Below, one piece after another: positions 7,599-14,777 of a stretch of 46,790 nt of DNA (its first letter is position 1; every line of letters begins with the position of its first letter). The DNA lies in contig JANXNS010000253.1 in assembly GCA_025353965.1 (NCBI GenBank), positions 1-46,790 of the forward strand, given 5' to 3'. The translations under genes were made by a program, and so were the position numbers. This DNA comes from Aquihabitans sp. (lineage in GTDB: Bacteria > Actinomycetota > Acidimicrobiia > Acidimicrobiales > Iamiaceae). A model generated the notes under the pieces. The model saw only the letters and a program-made list of their open reading frames with translations. It did not search any database and was not told the origin of the DNA.

Positions 7599-9605
7599 AT
7601 GGTTTCCGGACCAGAGACAGAGAAGTCGCCTTTGGCGGCGTTTTTGGATGGCACTGCCAAGCGCAGTCGGTTTGGCGTCCGGCCTCGGCCGCCGGTGGTC
7701 TTGCCCGTGGTTGAGGCACTGCTGGCCGGCGCGGCGGAGGTAGACATCACGCCGCCTCCGGGGATGCCCAAGGCGGGTTACTCGACCAATGCCCATGACG
7801 GGAATGGGTTCCGCACGCGGCTCCGGGCCCGGGTCATGCATCTCCGCTCGGGTCAGTCGTCGTTAGCGATCGTGCAGCTTGATCTGCTCGGCGGTTCCTC
7901 CGTGCTCCAGCACCTGGTGGCCGACGCCGTCGCCGATCGCACCGATATACCGCTCGCTGGTATCTGGATTGGGGCAACTCACACCCACGCGGGGCCCGGC
8001 CAGTTTCTTGGCACGGATTTTTACAATCAGCATGCTTCCAACCGGGCCGGCTTCGATCCGGCCTGGACTTCGTTTCTGGTCGAACGGATTGCCGGCGCGA
8101 TGGTTGAGGCGTACGAGAACCGGGTTCCCGCTCGGGTCGCCGTGGGCAGTACGGAGGTGTGGGGTCTCACCCGTAACCGCTCGCACGAACCCCACATCCA
8201 AAATGCCACGGTCACGGACAAGCGCCAGGACCCTCAGCGCAAGTGGGTTGCGGTCAACCCGTTGCTGCATCTCATTCGTGTGGACCGGATAACCCCATCG
8301 GGAGGAAACGTGCCGCTGGCGGCGGCGGTGGTGTTCTCCATCCACGGCACCGGCATCTCCCAACATGCCCACGAGTACAACGCCGATGTGTGGGCGTACC
8401 TGGTCGGTGAGCTCCAGCAGCAGATCGAGAACCGGCATGGCGAGCGACCGGTCGTGGGCGCCATGGAGGGCACCCACGCCGACGTTGCGCCCGCGCTTCG
8501 CCCCGGCCTGGCCGGTCACCGCGAGGCGGGTCGCATTGGGCGGGGGATTGGCGCTGAGGCGGCGGACCTCTACGACCGGCTGTCCCCCGAGTTGTCCGAG
8601 CGAGTGGCGCTCGATGCTGGTCTTCGCGAGGTTGACCTTGGCCTGGATTCGTCGGTCGACGGTATTGCGTTGGCGGATCGGCCGGCGGTGGGCGCGGCGC
8701 TGGTGGCCGGGGCCACGGAGAATCTGACGCCGGTGATCCATCGCCTCCCGCCGTTCAAGGCCGGGTTCCCCAAGCGTTGGGGCCGAACCAATGCCCAGGG
8801 TGAGAAATGGGTTCTCGGTTCTCGTTGGCTCCAGCCCCTCCTGACGCCCAAGAAGGGTTTCCCCCGGATTCTCAGCGTGCAGGCCTTGCGGGTGGGTTCA
8901 ACGGTGTTGATCGGGCTTCCGTTTGAGATCACGGTTGAGTCGGGCCGTCGTATCGGAGCGGCGGTGGCGAGCGAGGTGTTCGATCGGGGAATCGATCGGG
9001 TCGTCGTCTCATCGGTCGTCAACGAATATTGGGGCTATGCGGCGACGGCCGAGGAGTACAGCCGGCAGTTCTACGAGGGCGGTCACACGCTGTACGGCCC
9101 GAACACTCAGCGATTTTTGGCGGCGCATGCTCGTCGGCTGGCAGGGGCAACGGTGGGTGGAGGGGTGTTTGCCGACGTCGCGACCGAGCGCGTGTGGGAC
9201 TTGGCCACCAAGCGGTACTTGCCGGAGACACCCACTGGCGTGGCGCCCACCCGGGGGTGGGAAGGCAAGGCTTCGTTCACGGATCCGACGAGCGAGGTGG
9301 ACGGGTATTGGGAGCAATCCTGGATCGACGTCGCCCCGGGCGGGCTGCACTGGCATGAACCGATGGCCCGGGTGGAGTCGTCCGACGACAACGGTGCAAC
9401 GTGGGAGTTGGCGGTCGATCATGGCCGCCGTGTGGATGATCAGGGTTGGTCGCTGGAGCTGTCTCACCTCGGTGGTGACGACAGCGATCGCCATCACTAC
9501 CGGCTCCGCTGGTATGACGCCACCAACCGCGTGGGCCGCCGCCATCGGTTTGTGCTCAGCGAGAACCATGACCGTCCCGAACTGCTTGGTGAGCCGTTCG
9601 ACTGA
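7599..9605 (+). CDS. Neutral-ceramidase-fold hydrolase with altered active site
   Basis: 668 residues matching the neutral/alkaline ceramidase family. The N-terminal domain starts GAAEVDITPPPGMPKAGY. The zinc site is recognisable: THTHAGPG (127-134), IHGTG (248-252), NEYWGYAATAEEY and YEGGHTLYGPNT, which align with the His, His, Glu and Tyr ligands of the Pseudomonas enzyme. The segment equivalent to the catalytic GDVSPN hexapeptide reads ADVAPA (294-299), so the proposed nucleophilic Ser is Ala297. No signal peptide is visible, unlike secreted bacterial ceramidases. A C-terminal beta domain follows (about 520-668). ATG 7599 is chosen over TTG 7593 because of the AGGAG at the right distance. 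Ceramidase activity is doubtful; amide or ester hydrolysis of another lipid is possible. Confidence 0.82.
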   Translation: MVSGPETEKSPLAAFLDGTAKRSRFGVRPRPPVVLPVVEALLAGAAEVDITPPPGMPKAGYSTNAHDGNGFRTRLRARVMHLRSGQSSLAIVQLDLLGGSSVLQHLVADAVADRTDIPLAGIWIGATHTHAGPGQFLGTDFYNQHASNRAGFDPAWTSFLVERIAGAMVEAYENRVPARVAVGSTEVWGLTRNRSHEPHIQNATVTDKRQDPQRKWVAVNPLLHLIRVDRITPSGGNVPLAAAVVFSIHGTGISQHAHEYNADVWAYLVGELQQQIENRHGERPVVGAMEGTHADVAPALRPGLAGHREAGRIGRGIGAEAADLYDRLSPELSERVALDAGLREVDLGLDSSVDGIALADRPAVGAALVAGATENLTPVIHRLPPFKAGFPKRWGRTNAQGEKWVLGSRWLQPLLTPKKGFPRILSVQALRVGSTVLIGLPFEITVESGRRIGAAVASEVFDRGIDRVVVSSVVNEYWGYAATAEEYSRQFYEGGHTLYGPNTQRFLAAHARRLAGATVGGGVFADVATERVWDLATKRYLPETPTGVAPTRGWEGKASFTDPTSEVDGYWEQSWIDVAPGGLHWHEPMARVESSDDNGATWELAVDHGRRVDDQGWSLELSHLGGDDSDRHHYRLRWYDATNRVGRRHRFVLSENHDRPELLGEPFD

Positions 9606-9650
9606 AGTGCCGGGCCACCGCGGCGGGGGCAGGCGTGCTAGCCCGTAGCG

Positions 9651-10460
9651 GTGCCGTTCGCCCCCCTGCTCCTCTCCATTCCGAGTCCGTCGTTCAATAC
9701 CGTCGGGCCGTTTCGGCTCTATGGCCTGTGTATCGCCCTTGGGGTGATTGCCGCCGTCACCATCTCGTCGCGGCGTTGGGAGGCCCGCGGTGGCAACCCC
9801 GACGACATCAGCACCATCGCCATCTGGGCGGTTCCGGCTGGCGTGATCGGTGCCCGGATCTACCACGTGGCGACAGACTGGAAGACGTACGAGCACGACT
9901 GGGTGGGGGCCCTCAAGATCACCAACGGCGGGCTTGGTATTCCCGGCGGGATCTTCTTTGGGGTGTTGGCGGGAATCATCGTGGTCCGGGTCAAAAAGCT
10001 TCCCCGCCTCGAACTCATGGACGTAGTTGCCCCCGCCCTCCCTATTGCTCAGGCCATCGGGCGGTTTGGGAACTGGTTCAACCAGGAGGTTTACGGTCGG
10101 CCCACAACGTTGCCGTGGGGCCTGAAAATCGACCCCACGGTGAGCGCAGAGGCGGCCAACTATCCGATCGGCACGCTCTTTCACCCGACATTTCTGTACG
10201 AGGGCCTCTGGAATGTGGGCCTGGCGTTGCTCCTCATCTGGATTGAGCGCCGCAAGAAGCTGCGGTCCGGTGAGCTGTTTGCCCTCTATGTGCTCGGCTA
10301 TTCCGTTGGCCGTCTCTGGGTCGAGTCGCTTCGCTCGGACCATGCTTCGCTGATTTACGGCGTTCGGATCAATATTTGGATGAGCATCATCGTGGGGCTG
10401 TTGGCCCTGGCGTGGCTGGTACGGAACCGCCTGCGCCCCGCTCAGGATCAGCCTGGGTGA
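9651..10460 (+). CDS. lgt: Prolipoprotein diacylglyceryl transferase Lgt
   Basis: A 269-residue polytopic membrane enzyme that transfers diacylglyceryl from phosphatidylglycerol to the lipobox Cys of prolipoproteins. Diagnostic sequences are FRLYGLCIALG (first helix), GGLGIPGG (about 90-97), the signature AQAIGRFGNWFNQEVYG (with the essential Arg and Asn residues) and HPTFLYEG. Length fits the family. The start is GTG 9651. The gene ends 13 bp inside the convergent XRE-cupin gene. Confidence 0.96.
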   Translation: MPFAPLLLSIPSPSFNTVGPFRLYGLCIALGVIAAVTISSRRWEARGGNPDDISTIAIWAVPAGVIGARIYHVATDWKTYEHDWVGALKITNGGLGIPGGIFFGVLAGIIVVRVKKLPRLELMDVVAPALPIAQAIGRFGNWFNQEVYGRPTTLPWGLKIDPTVSAEAANYPIGTLFHPTFLYEGLWNVGLALLLIWIERRKKLRSGELFALYVLGYSVGRLWVESLRSDHASLIYGVRINIWMSIIVGLLALAWLVRNRLRPAQDQPG

Positions 10461-11047
10461 CTGGCCGTGCTGGGGTCTAGCACGGGTGGTTGGATGACCA
10501 CGAGCACCACTTCCAGCGCCCGTTTGTGGGCGTTGATGTAGCTGTGGGGACGATCCGCGTCGAACATGACGGCGCCACCTGGGGGGACCTGGTGGACCTC
10601 GTCGCCCACTTCCAGCGTGAGCGTTCCGGCCTGGACGGAGATGAGTTCGCGCGTGCCTTCAGCGTGCCCCTCGGAGTCGTGGCGGTCGCCAGCCGCTAGG
10701 TGCCAGCGCCAAAGTTCGACGTGTTCACTTCGGTCGGTACCCACGAGGAGGTCCCCGGTGGAGCCCTCCGCCCCGGTCCACAGCCGTACGACCTCAGCTG
10801 GTTCGACCACGCGGACGCTGGCGCCGTCAGCCAATTCCACCAACTGGGCGAGGGTGACCCCGAAGGCATCGGCGAGCCGGCACAGGGTGGCGATGCTCGG
10901 GTTGGTGCGGGCCTGCTCGATCTGAACCAGCATCCCCTTGCTCACGCCCGACCGCCCCGCGAGTTGGTCCAGCGTCCAGCCGCGGCCGCTCCGAAGGTCT
11001 CGGGCGTTGCGGGCAATAGCGGCGGCAACTTGGTCGGCATCGGGCAC
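10448..11047 (-). CDS. XRE-family regulator with C-terminal cupin domain
   Basis: 199 residues. The helix-turn-helix spans about 10-66 (GWTLDQLAGRSGVSKGMLVQIEQARTNPS contains the DNA-reading helix), and a cupin_2 barrel spans about 110-190 (ELISVQAGTLTLEVGDEVHQVPPGGAVMFDADRPHSY). Such regulators usually sense a small molecule in the cupin and control a neighbouring gene. It is divergent from an EamA transporter, with paired repeats between them, so it probably regulates that transporter. The GTG start lies 6 nt after a TAGCGT -10 box, indicating a leaderless mRNA. Confidence 0.9.
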   Translation of the reverse strand: MPDADQVAAAIARNARDLRSGRGWTLDQLAGRSGVSKGMLVQIEQARTNPSIATLCRLADAFGVTLAQLVELADGASVRVVEPAEVVRLWTGAEGSTGDLLVGTDRSEHVELWRWHLAAGDRHDSEGHAEGTRELISVQAGTLTLEVGDEVHQVPPGGAVMFDADRPHSYINAHKRALEVVLVVIQPPVLDPSTASHPG

Positions 11048-11053
11048 GGCCTC

Positions 11054-11083
11054 ACGCTACCCAAGTGGCTGGTGGGGGGGGGG
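11054..11083 (-). promoter_or_regulatory. Leaderless promoter of the XRE-cupin gene with a 10-C tract
   Basis: On the minus strand TAGCGT (11059-11054) ends 6 nt before the GTG start. An uninterrupted run of ten G on the plus strand (11074-11083, C10 on the coding strand) sits in the -35 region. Slippage there could change promoter strength. Confidence 0.45.
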
Positions 11084-11110
11084 TCCAGGCTCATGCACCC
11101 AACCCCTTAC

Positions 11111-11184
11111 AGCATCATGATGCTCTAGCTGGATCATTGTAGTGATATAGCTCTATACTGGTCTAGCTGGGTCATCAGAATGAC
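11111..11184 (+). promoter_or_regulatory. EamA promoter with palindrome and paired operator repeats
   Basis: AGCATCATGATGCT (11111-11124) is a perfect palindrome. Two related 22-bp repeats follow at 11124-11145 and 11162-11183, both beginning TCTAGCTGG; each contains an inverted repeat, ATCATTGTAGTGAT (11133-11146) and GTCATCAGAATGAC (11171-11184). A TATACT -10 box (11154-11159) lies between them, so one copy covers the -35 region and the other the start of transcription. This is a typical repressor layout and suits the divergent XRE-cupin protein. Confidence 0.55.
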
Positions 11185-11206
11185 CGACTCTCCCGAAAGG
11201 TTTGAC

Positions 11207-12049
11207 ATGACCGTGGTTCTTGCGCTCGGTGCCGCCGCGTTCTACGGGGCAGGCGACTTTGTTGGTGGGTTAGCGGCGCGCCGCAATGCGGTGCTGGCCG
11301 TTGCCCTCGGTGCCCAGGTGGCTGGCTTGCTGGTCCTCCTTGTTTCCCTCCCGTTTCTGGGATCAGCCACCGTTGTCCCGTCCGATGTGTTCTTCGGCGC
11401 GGTGGCCGGGGTCTTCGGCGGACTGGGTCTCGTCGTGGTCTATCGGGCATTGGCGGCGGGCCCGATGAGCGTGGTTGCCCCCACCACCGCGCTCAGTGCC
11501 TCGGCCGTTCCGGTTCTAGCGGGGTTGGTGCTGGGTGAGCGCCCAGGCTTCTCCGCCCTAGCGGGGATCGTCGTTTCATTCTTGGCCGTTGTCCTGATCA
11601 CTCGGGAGGCCAAGGGGGATACGCCGACCCCGGTAGCCATGGCGGCGCGTGCGCTGCTCCCCGCGTTGGGCGGCGGTGCCATCTTTGGTCTCTTCTTTGT
11701 GTTCCTGCACCAGACCGGTGGTCAGGCTGGGCTCTGGCCGCTGCTTGCGGCTCGCCTCACCTCCGTCCCGATCTTGGCGATGCTGGTGGTGAGTCGTCGT
11801 GTCCCGGTTGGTCGTGAACTGGGGTTGCTCGGTGCCGTGCTGGTGAGTGGCGTGCTCGATATGGCGGCCAACATTTTGTATCTGCTGGCGGCCCGCAACG
11901 GGATGTTGGCCGTGGTGGCCGCCCTCACCGGGCTCTACCCCGCGTCCACGGTGGTGCTGGCCCAGACCCGCCTCGGTGAGCGGATGCAGCCTGTTCAGTT
12001 GGTAGGTCTCGGGGTTGCCGCGGTGGCAGCCGTGATGGTGGCCACGTAG
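11207..12049 (+). CDS. EamA/DMT-family transporter
   Basis: 280 residues forming about ten transmembrane helices in two EamA halves, typical of drug/metabolite transporters that export amino acids or metabolites. The first half ends with AGLVLGERPG and the second with LAQTRLGERMQPVQLVGL, the conserved ExP-type and LGE turns. An in-frame ATG at 11180 exists, but ATG 11207 is preferred: GAAAGG lies 7 nt upstream, and the 11180 start would sit inside an operator repeat. The substrate is unknown. Likely control is by the divergent XRE-cupin protein. Confidence 0.85.
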   Translation: MTVVLALGAAAFYGAGDFVGGLAARRNAVLAVALGAQVAGLLVLLVSLPFLGSATVVPSDVFFGAVAGVFGGLGLVVVYRALAAGPMSVVAPTTALSASAVPVLAGLVLGERPGFSALAGIVVSFLAVVLITREAKGDTPTPVAMAARALLPALGGGAIFGLFFVFLHQTGGQAGLWPLLAARLTSVPILAMLVVSRRVPVGRELGLLGAVLVSGVLDMAANILYLLAARNGMLAVVAALTGLYPASTVVLAQTRLGERMQPVQLVGLGVAAVAAVMVAT

Positions 12050-12104
12050 CCAGCGGCATCGCCGACGGCTTTCTTGGCCGGAGCCGAGGGCGGTTGACGG
12101 CGAT

Positions 12105-12929
12105 TCAGCCGAAGAGATCCTTGCGGGGGTTGTCGGTGTAGGAGGGCTGGCGGCCGTCGGCAAAAGCGCGCATGGCCTCGGGGAGATTCTCGGTGAAGCC
12201 GAGCATGAGTTGGTTGCGATCCTCGAGCGCGATGGCCGCTTCTAGGCTGGGAGTCTCCAGGTTTGCCCAGAGCACTTCCTTCGTCATGGAGAGTCCGTAG
12301 CCGCTGTAGCGAGCCATGTCGGTGGCCGCGGAGATCGCGGTTTCGAGCAATGCGGCGCCAGGCAGGACCCGGGACACAAGCCCCATCCGCCAGGCTTCGT
12401 CGGCGCCAACGACCCGGCCCGTCAGCAGAAGATCATTGCTGTGGGCGGCGCCGACCAGGCGGGGCAGCAGCCACGACGCACCCATCTCGGTGCTGGTGAG
12501 ACCGTTGACAATTCCGGTGGCATTGAATTCCGCCTCGCTGGCCGCCAGCCGGAGGTCCGCCCCGAGTGCGAGGCACATGCCGCCGCCGTAAGCGGGGCCG
12601 TTGACGGCCGCGATCACCGGTTGCGGCATACCCCGCATGATGGGCACGATGCAGGAGTAAGCCGCCATGGACCGTTGTGCAATGCGCCCCATGGACAGGC
12701 CATCGATGCCGGGTAGAACGCCGTGATCCTTGAGGTCTAGGCCCGAGCAGAAGGACCGCCCTTCGCCGGTGAGTACGACCACCCGGCAGGTGTTGTCGGT
12801 GGCGATGGCTTCAAACGCTATGGCCAGCTTGAGGATCAGCTTGATCGACATGGCGTTGAGCACTTCTGGGCGGTTCAGGGTGACGACGGTGACGTGCGGC
12901 GCTGGTTTGTCGACATTGATGACCGACAT
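12105..12929 (-). CDS. Enoyl-CoA hydratase/isomerase (crotonase) family protein
   Basis: A 274-residue crotonase-fold protein. The oxyanion-hole segments are FCSGLDLK (about 60-67) and AVNGPAYGGGMCLALGADLRLAA (about 108-130), and the later catalytic region reads TSTEMGASWLLPRLVG, which keeps a Glu. These features support CoA-ester hydratase or isomerase activity, perhaps in fatty-acid or sterol side-chain breakdown. It is not in an obvious operon. A GAGGGG Shine-Dalgarno precedes the ATG. The exact substrate cannot be read from the sequence. Confidence 0.9.
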   Translation of the reverse strand: MSVINVDKPAPHVTVVTLNRPEVLNAMSIKLILKLAIAFEAIATDNTCRVVVLTGEGRSFCSGLDLKDHGVLPGIDGLSMGRIAQRSMAAYSCIVPIMRGMPQPVIAAVNGPAYGGGMCLALGADLRLAASEAEFNATGIVNGLTSTEMGASWLLPRLVGAAHSNDLLLTGRVVGADEAWRMGLVSRVLPGAALLETAISAATDMARYSGYGLSMTKEVLWANLETPSLEAAIALEDRNQLMLGFTENLPEAMRAFADGRQPSYTDNPRKDLFG

Positions 12930-13020
12930 GAGAATTCCCCTCGGCGGCCCGGCGCCGCGACCCTCGTTCCTAGTCGAAGAACTGACGGGTCATCAGAAAC
13001 ACGCAATTACGTCGGCTCGG

Positions 13021-13026
13021 TAGACT
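13021..13026 (+). promoter_or_regulatory. -10 box for the small acidic protein
   Basis: TAGACT ends 8 nt before GTG 13035, which suggests a leaderless or near-leaderless transcript and supports that start. Confidence 0.4.
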
Positions 13027-13034
13027 CACTAGTC

Positions 13035-13298
13035 GTGTCCGATACCTTCCATTCTCCAGAGTCCGCCGCCGCTGGCCACGAGGTGGAGATCGACCTGGCC
13101 GACTTCCTGCCGGAGGGGTCCGAAATGGCGGCCCAGCCAGCGGCGCCGGCCGAGCAGCCGCCCGCGGTAGACCTCGCAGCCCTCACCCGGATTGAGGCCG
13201 AGTTGGCCGCGGTCGACGCGGCGCTGGTCGCCATCGACGAGAACGACGTGACGCGGTCGCCCCTACTCAGTTCCCTCAGGGGTGACAGCGTCATCTAG
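13035..13298 (+). CDS. Small acidic protein, DksA/TraR-like hairpin without zinc finger (tentative)
   Basis: 87 residues, acidic and Ala-rich. The region LAALTRIEAELAAVDAALVAID (about 48-69) resembles the helix before the zinc finger in actinobacterial TraR/DksA proteins (RIEAELxxVxxALxxLxxGTYG), but the sequence ends shortly after with no cysteines at all. It may be a truncated relative or an unrelated coiled-coil protein. GTG 13035 is chosen because it follows a TAGACT box. Its last 36 bp overlap the convergent YgjP-like gene. Confidence 0.5.
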   Translation: MSDTFHSPESAAAGHEVEIDLADFLPEGSEMAAQPAAPAEQPPAVDLAALTRIEAELAAVDAALVAIDENDVTRSPLLSSLRGDSVI

Positions 13299-13790
13299 CG
13301 GGTCGGCGGAGGGGCTGGTCAGGCCGGACTTGGCGATGAGATAGCCCTCCGCCCGCTCGGCCCACCGGTAGCGGGCTACGAGTTCCGCGAAGCGGGCGTT
13401 ATGGCCATGCTCCACCAAATGGGCCAGTTCATGGACGATGACGTAGTCGATGACCCAGACCGGGAACGGCGCCAGCCGGTCTGAGAGGCGAACGACCCCT
13501 GTGCTGGGGGTACACGAACCCCACCGGGCGGCCTGATTCGACACCCAACGGATCTCGGTGGGCGCGGGGAGATCGTGTGCTCGGGCCAGACGTTGTGCCC
13601 GCGCAGCCAGATCGACGGCCTCGCCCGCGATGGACCGTTCGAAGCGGGCTTGGAAGAGTTTGATCAGCCGGGCCTCCTCGGCCTTGGACGACCGGCCGGG
13701 AATGCGCAGCTCCAGGTGGCCGTCGACCAAGCGGGCTTGCGCGGTCTTCCGACGTTTCGGGCTGCGGATCACCCGGACTTCTACGCCCAT
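13263..13790 (-). CDS. YgjP-like (SprT/WLM-type) zinc metallopeptidase family protein
   Basis: 175 residues from ATG 13790. The zinc-binding motif is VIVHELAHLVEHGHNARF (HExxH followed by a downstream His), preceded by WGSCTPSTGVVRLS, the typical YgjP/UPF0 signature. An N-terminal strand region VRVIRSPKRRKTAQARLVDG matches the family. Substrates of this family are unknown. The start overlaps the stop of the upstream histidine phosphatase gene (TGATG), so the two are translationally coupled. Confidence 0.88.
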   Translation of the reverse strand: MGVEVRVIRSPKRRKTAQARLVDGHLELRIPGRSSKAEEARLIKLFQARFERSIAGEAVDLAARAQRLARAHDLPAPTEIRWVSNQAARWGSCTPSTGVVRLSDRLAPFPVWVIDYVIVHELAHLVEHGHNARFAELVARYRWAERAEGYLIAKSGLTSPSADPLDDAVTPEGTE

Positions 13791-14425
13791 CAGATGCGGT
13801 CGGCCTCGATGACCAGCGTGTCGGCTGGGTCTATGAGCGACAGCCGCTCGCCAAGCTTGAATCGGCCGCCATCGACCTCGATCCACGTGGCATCAAGGTT
13901 GGCCAAACGGCCGCGATCGGGCCCGCCCAGTTGCCGCTCAACGGCGTAGATCACGCCGCCGTGAGTGATGACCACTACCTCCCCCTCGGGCACCATCCGC
14001 CCGATCGCCATGAGGGCGACTTCCACGCGCTCCCAGAGGTCCGCGTCGGCTTCCCAGTCGCTGGGCCAGCGCGGCTCTCCGTCCTCGTGAGGCTCGAAGC
14101 CCCCGGGATCGTCCGGAAGCAGACCCGGGAATCGCGCGTAAATCTCGGTGCGGGTCAGACCCGACAGCGAACCGGCATCGCGTTCTCGGAGTAGGGGCTC
14201 GGTGGCCAGGTGGTCCAGGCCCAGGGCGCGGGCCAGGATGGCTCCCGTGTCTGCGGCCCGCTCGAGGTCAGACGTGATGATGGCGTCGACGGTCCCGATG
14301 GCGCTCGCCGCGCTCATGGCCTGCTGACGCCCCCTGTCGGTGAGCGGGGGGTCTGCCTGGCCTTGCCAGCGGCCATCTGCGTTCCATAGGGACTCTCCGT
14401 GGCGCACGAGCAGGATGCGGGTCAT
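13790..14425 (-). CDS. Histidine phosphatase family protein (phosphoglycerate-mutase-like)
   Basis: 211 residues beginning MTRILLVRHGESLWNADG, with the RHGE motif whose His is phosphorylated. The second catalytic His is in VVVITHGGVIYAVER (about 157-171), and the acid residue is likely in LLRERDAGSLSGLT. The branch-2 members are phosphatases for sugar phosphates or cobalamin precursors (CobC/GpmB-like). A much longer open frame extends upstream to 15967, but the conserved start is at 14425, 9 nt after a TACGGT box (minus strand 14440-14435). It is coupled to the YgjP-like gene and divergent from the MoaD-like gene. Confidence 0.9.
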   Translation of the reverse strand: MTRILLVRHGESLWNADGRWQGQADPPLTDRGRQQAMSAASAIGTVDAIITSDLERAADTGAILARALGLDHLATEPLLRERDAGSLSGLTRTEIYARFPGLLPDDPGGFEPHEDGEPRWPSDWEADADLWERVEVALMAIGRMVPEGEVVVITHGGVIYAVERQLGGPDRGRLANLDATWIEVDGGRFKLGERLSLIDPADTLVIEADRI

Positions 14426-14531
14426 GGGTCGATCACCGTACCTGCCGTTTGGCCCCGCTCGACCCGGTGAAGGGGTCGTCGGGCGGCGGCTGGGGTCAGA
14501 TCCCATTCCACCGGTAGCATCACTGACCGTC

Positions 14532-14777
14532 ATGGCTGTTCTCCGGCTCTTTGCCGCTGCCCGCACCGCGGCCGGAATCACCCGAGATCTTGTCCCGGGG
14601 GAAACGGTCGCCGAGGTGCTCGATACTGCCGTCGCCCGATACGGCGGCGATTTCGCCGCGGTCTTGCCCAGTTGCGCGGTCTGGGTGAACGGTGAACCGG
14701 CGGACCGAACGACCCAAGTAGGCGAGCACGACGAGGTCGGGGTCCTTCCGCCGGTCTCCGGTGGAGCATGCTGGTGA
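14532..14777 (+). CDS. MoaD/ThiS-like sulfur carrier with C-terminal extension
   Basis: 81 residues with a ubiquitin-like beta-grasp pattern: AVLRLFAAARTAAG at the N-terminus and DEVGVLPPVSGG near the C-terminus. MoaD proteins normally end exactly at Gly-Gly, which is adenylated and thiocarboxylated. Here Gly77-Gly78 are followed by Ala-Cys-Trp and a stop. It may need trimming, as the QbsE-type carriers do, or may have lost carrier function. No MoaE, MoeB or JAMM-type protease gene lies in the window. The stop overlaps the next start by 10 bp. Confidence 0.75.
   Translation: MAVLRLFAAARTAAGITRDLVPGETVAEVLDTAVARYGGDFAAVLPSCAVWVNGEPADRTTQVGEHDEVGVLPPVSGGACW

Noticed and set aside
9009-10343. 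A 444-residue leftward open frame opposite the ceramidase-like gene and lgt
   Set aside because: No domain signatures and fully antisense to two clear genes.
11180-11206. ATG 11180 as the start of the EamA transporter
   Set aside because: It lies within an operator repeat; ATG 11207 has a good Shine-Dalgarno and begins the first membrane helix.
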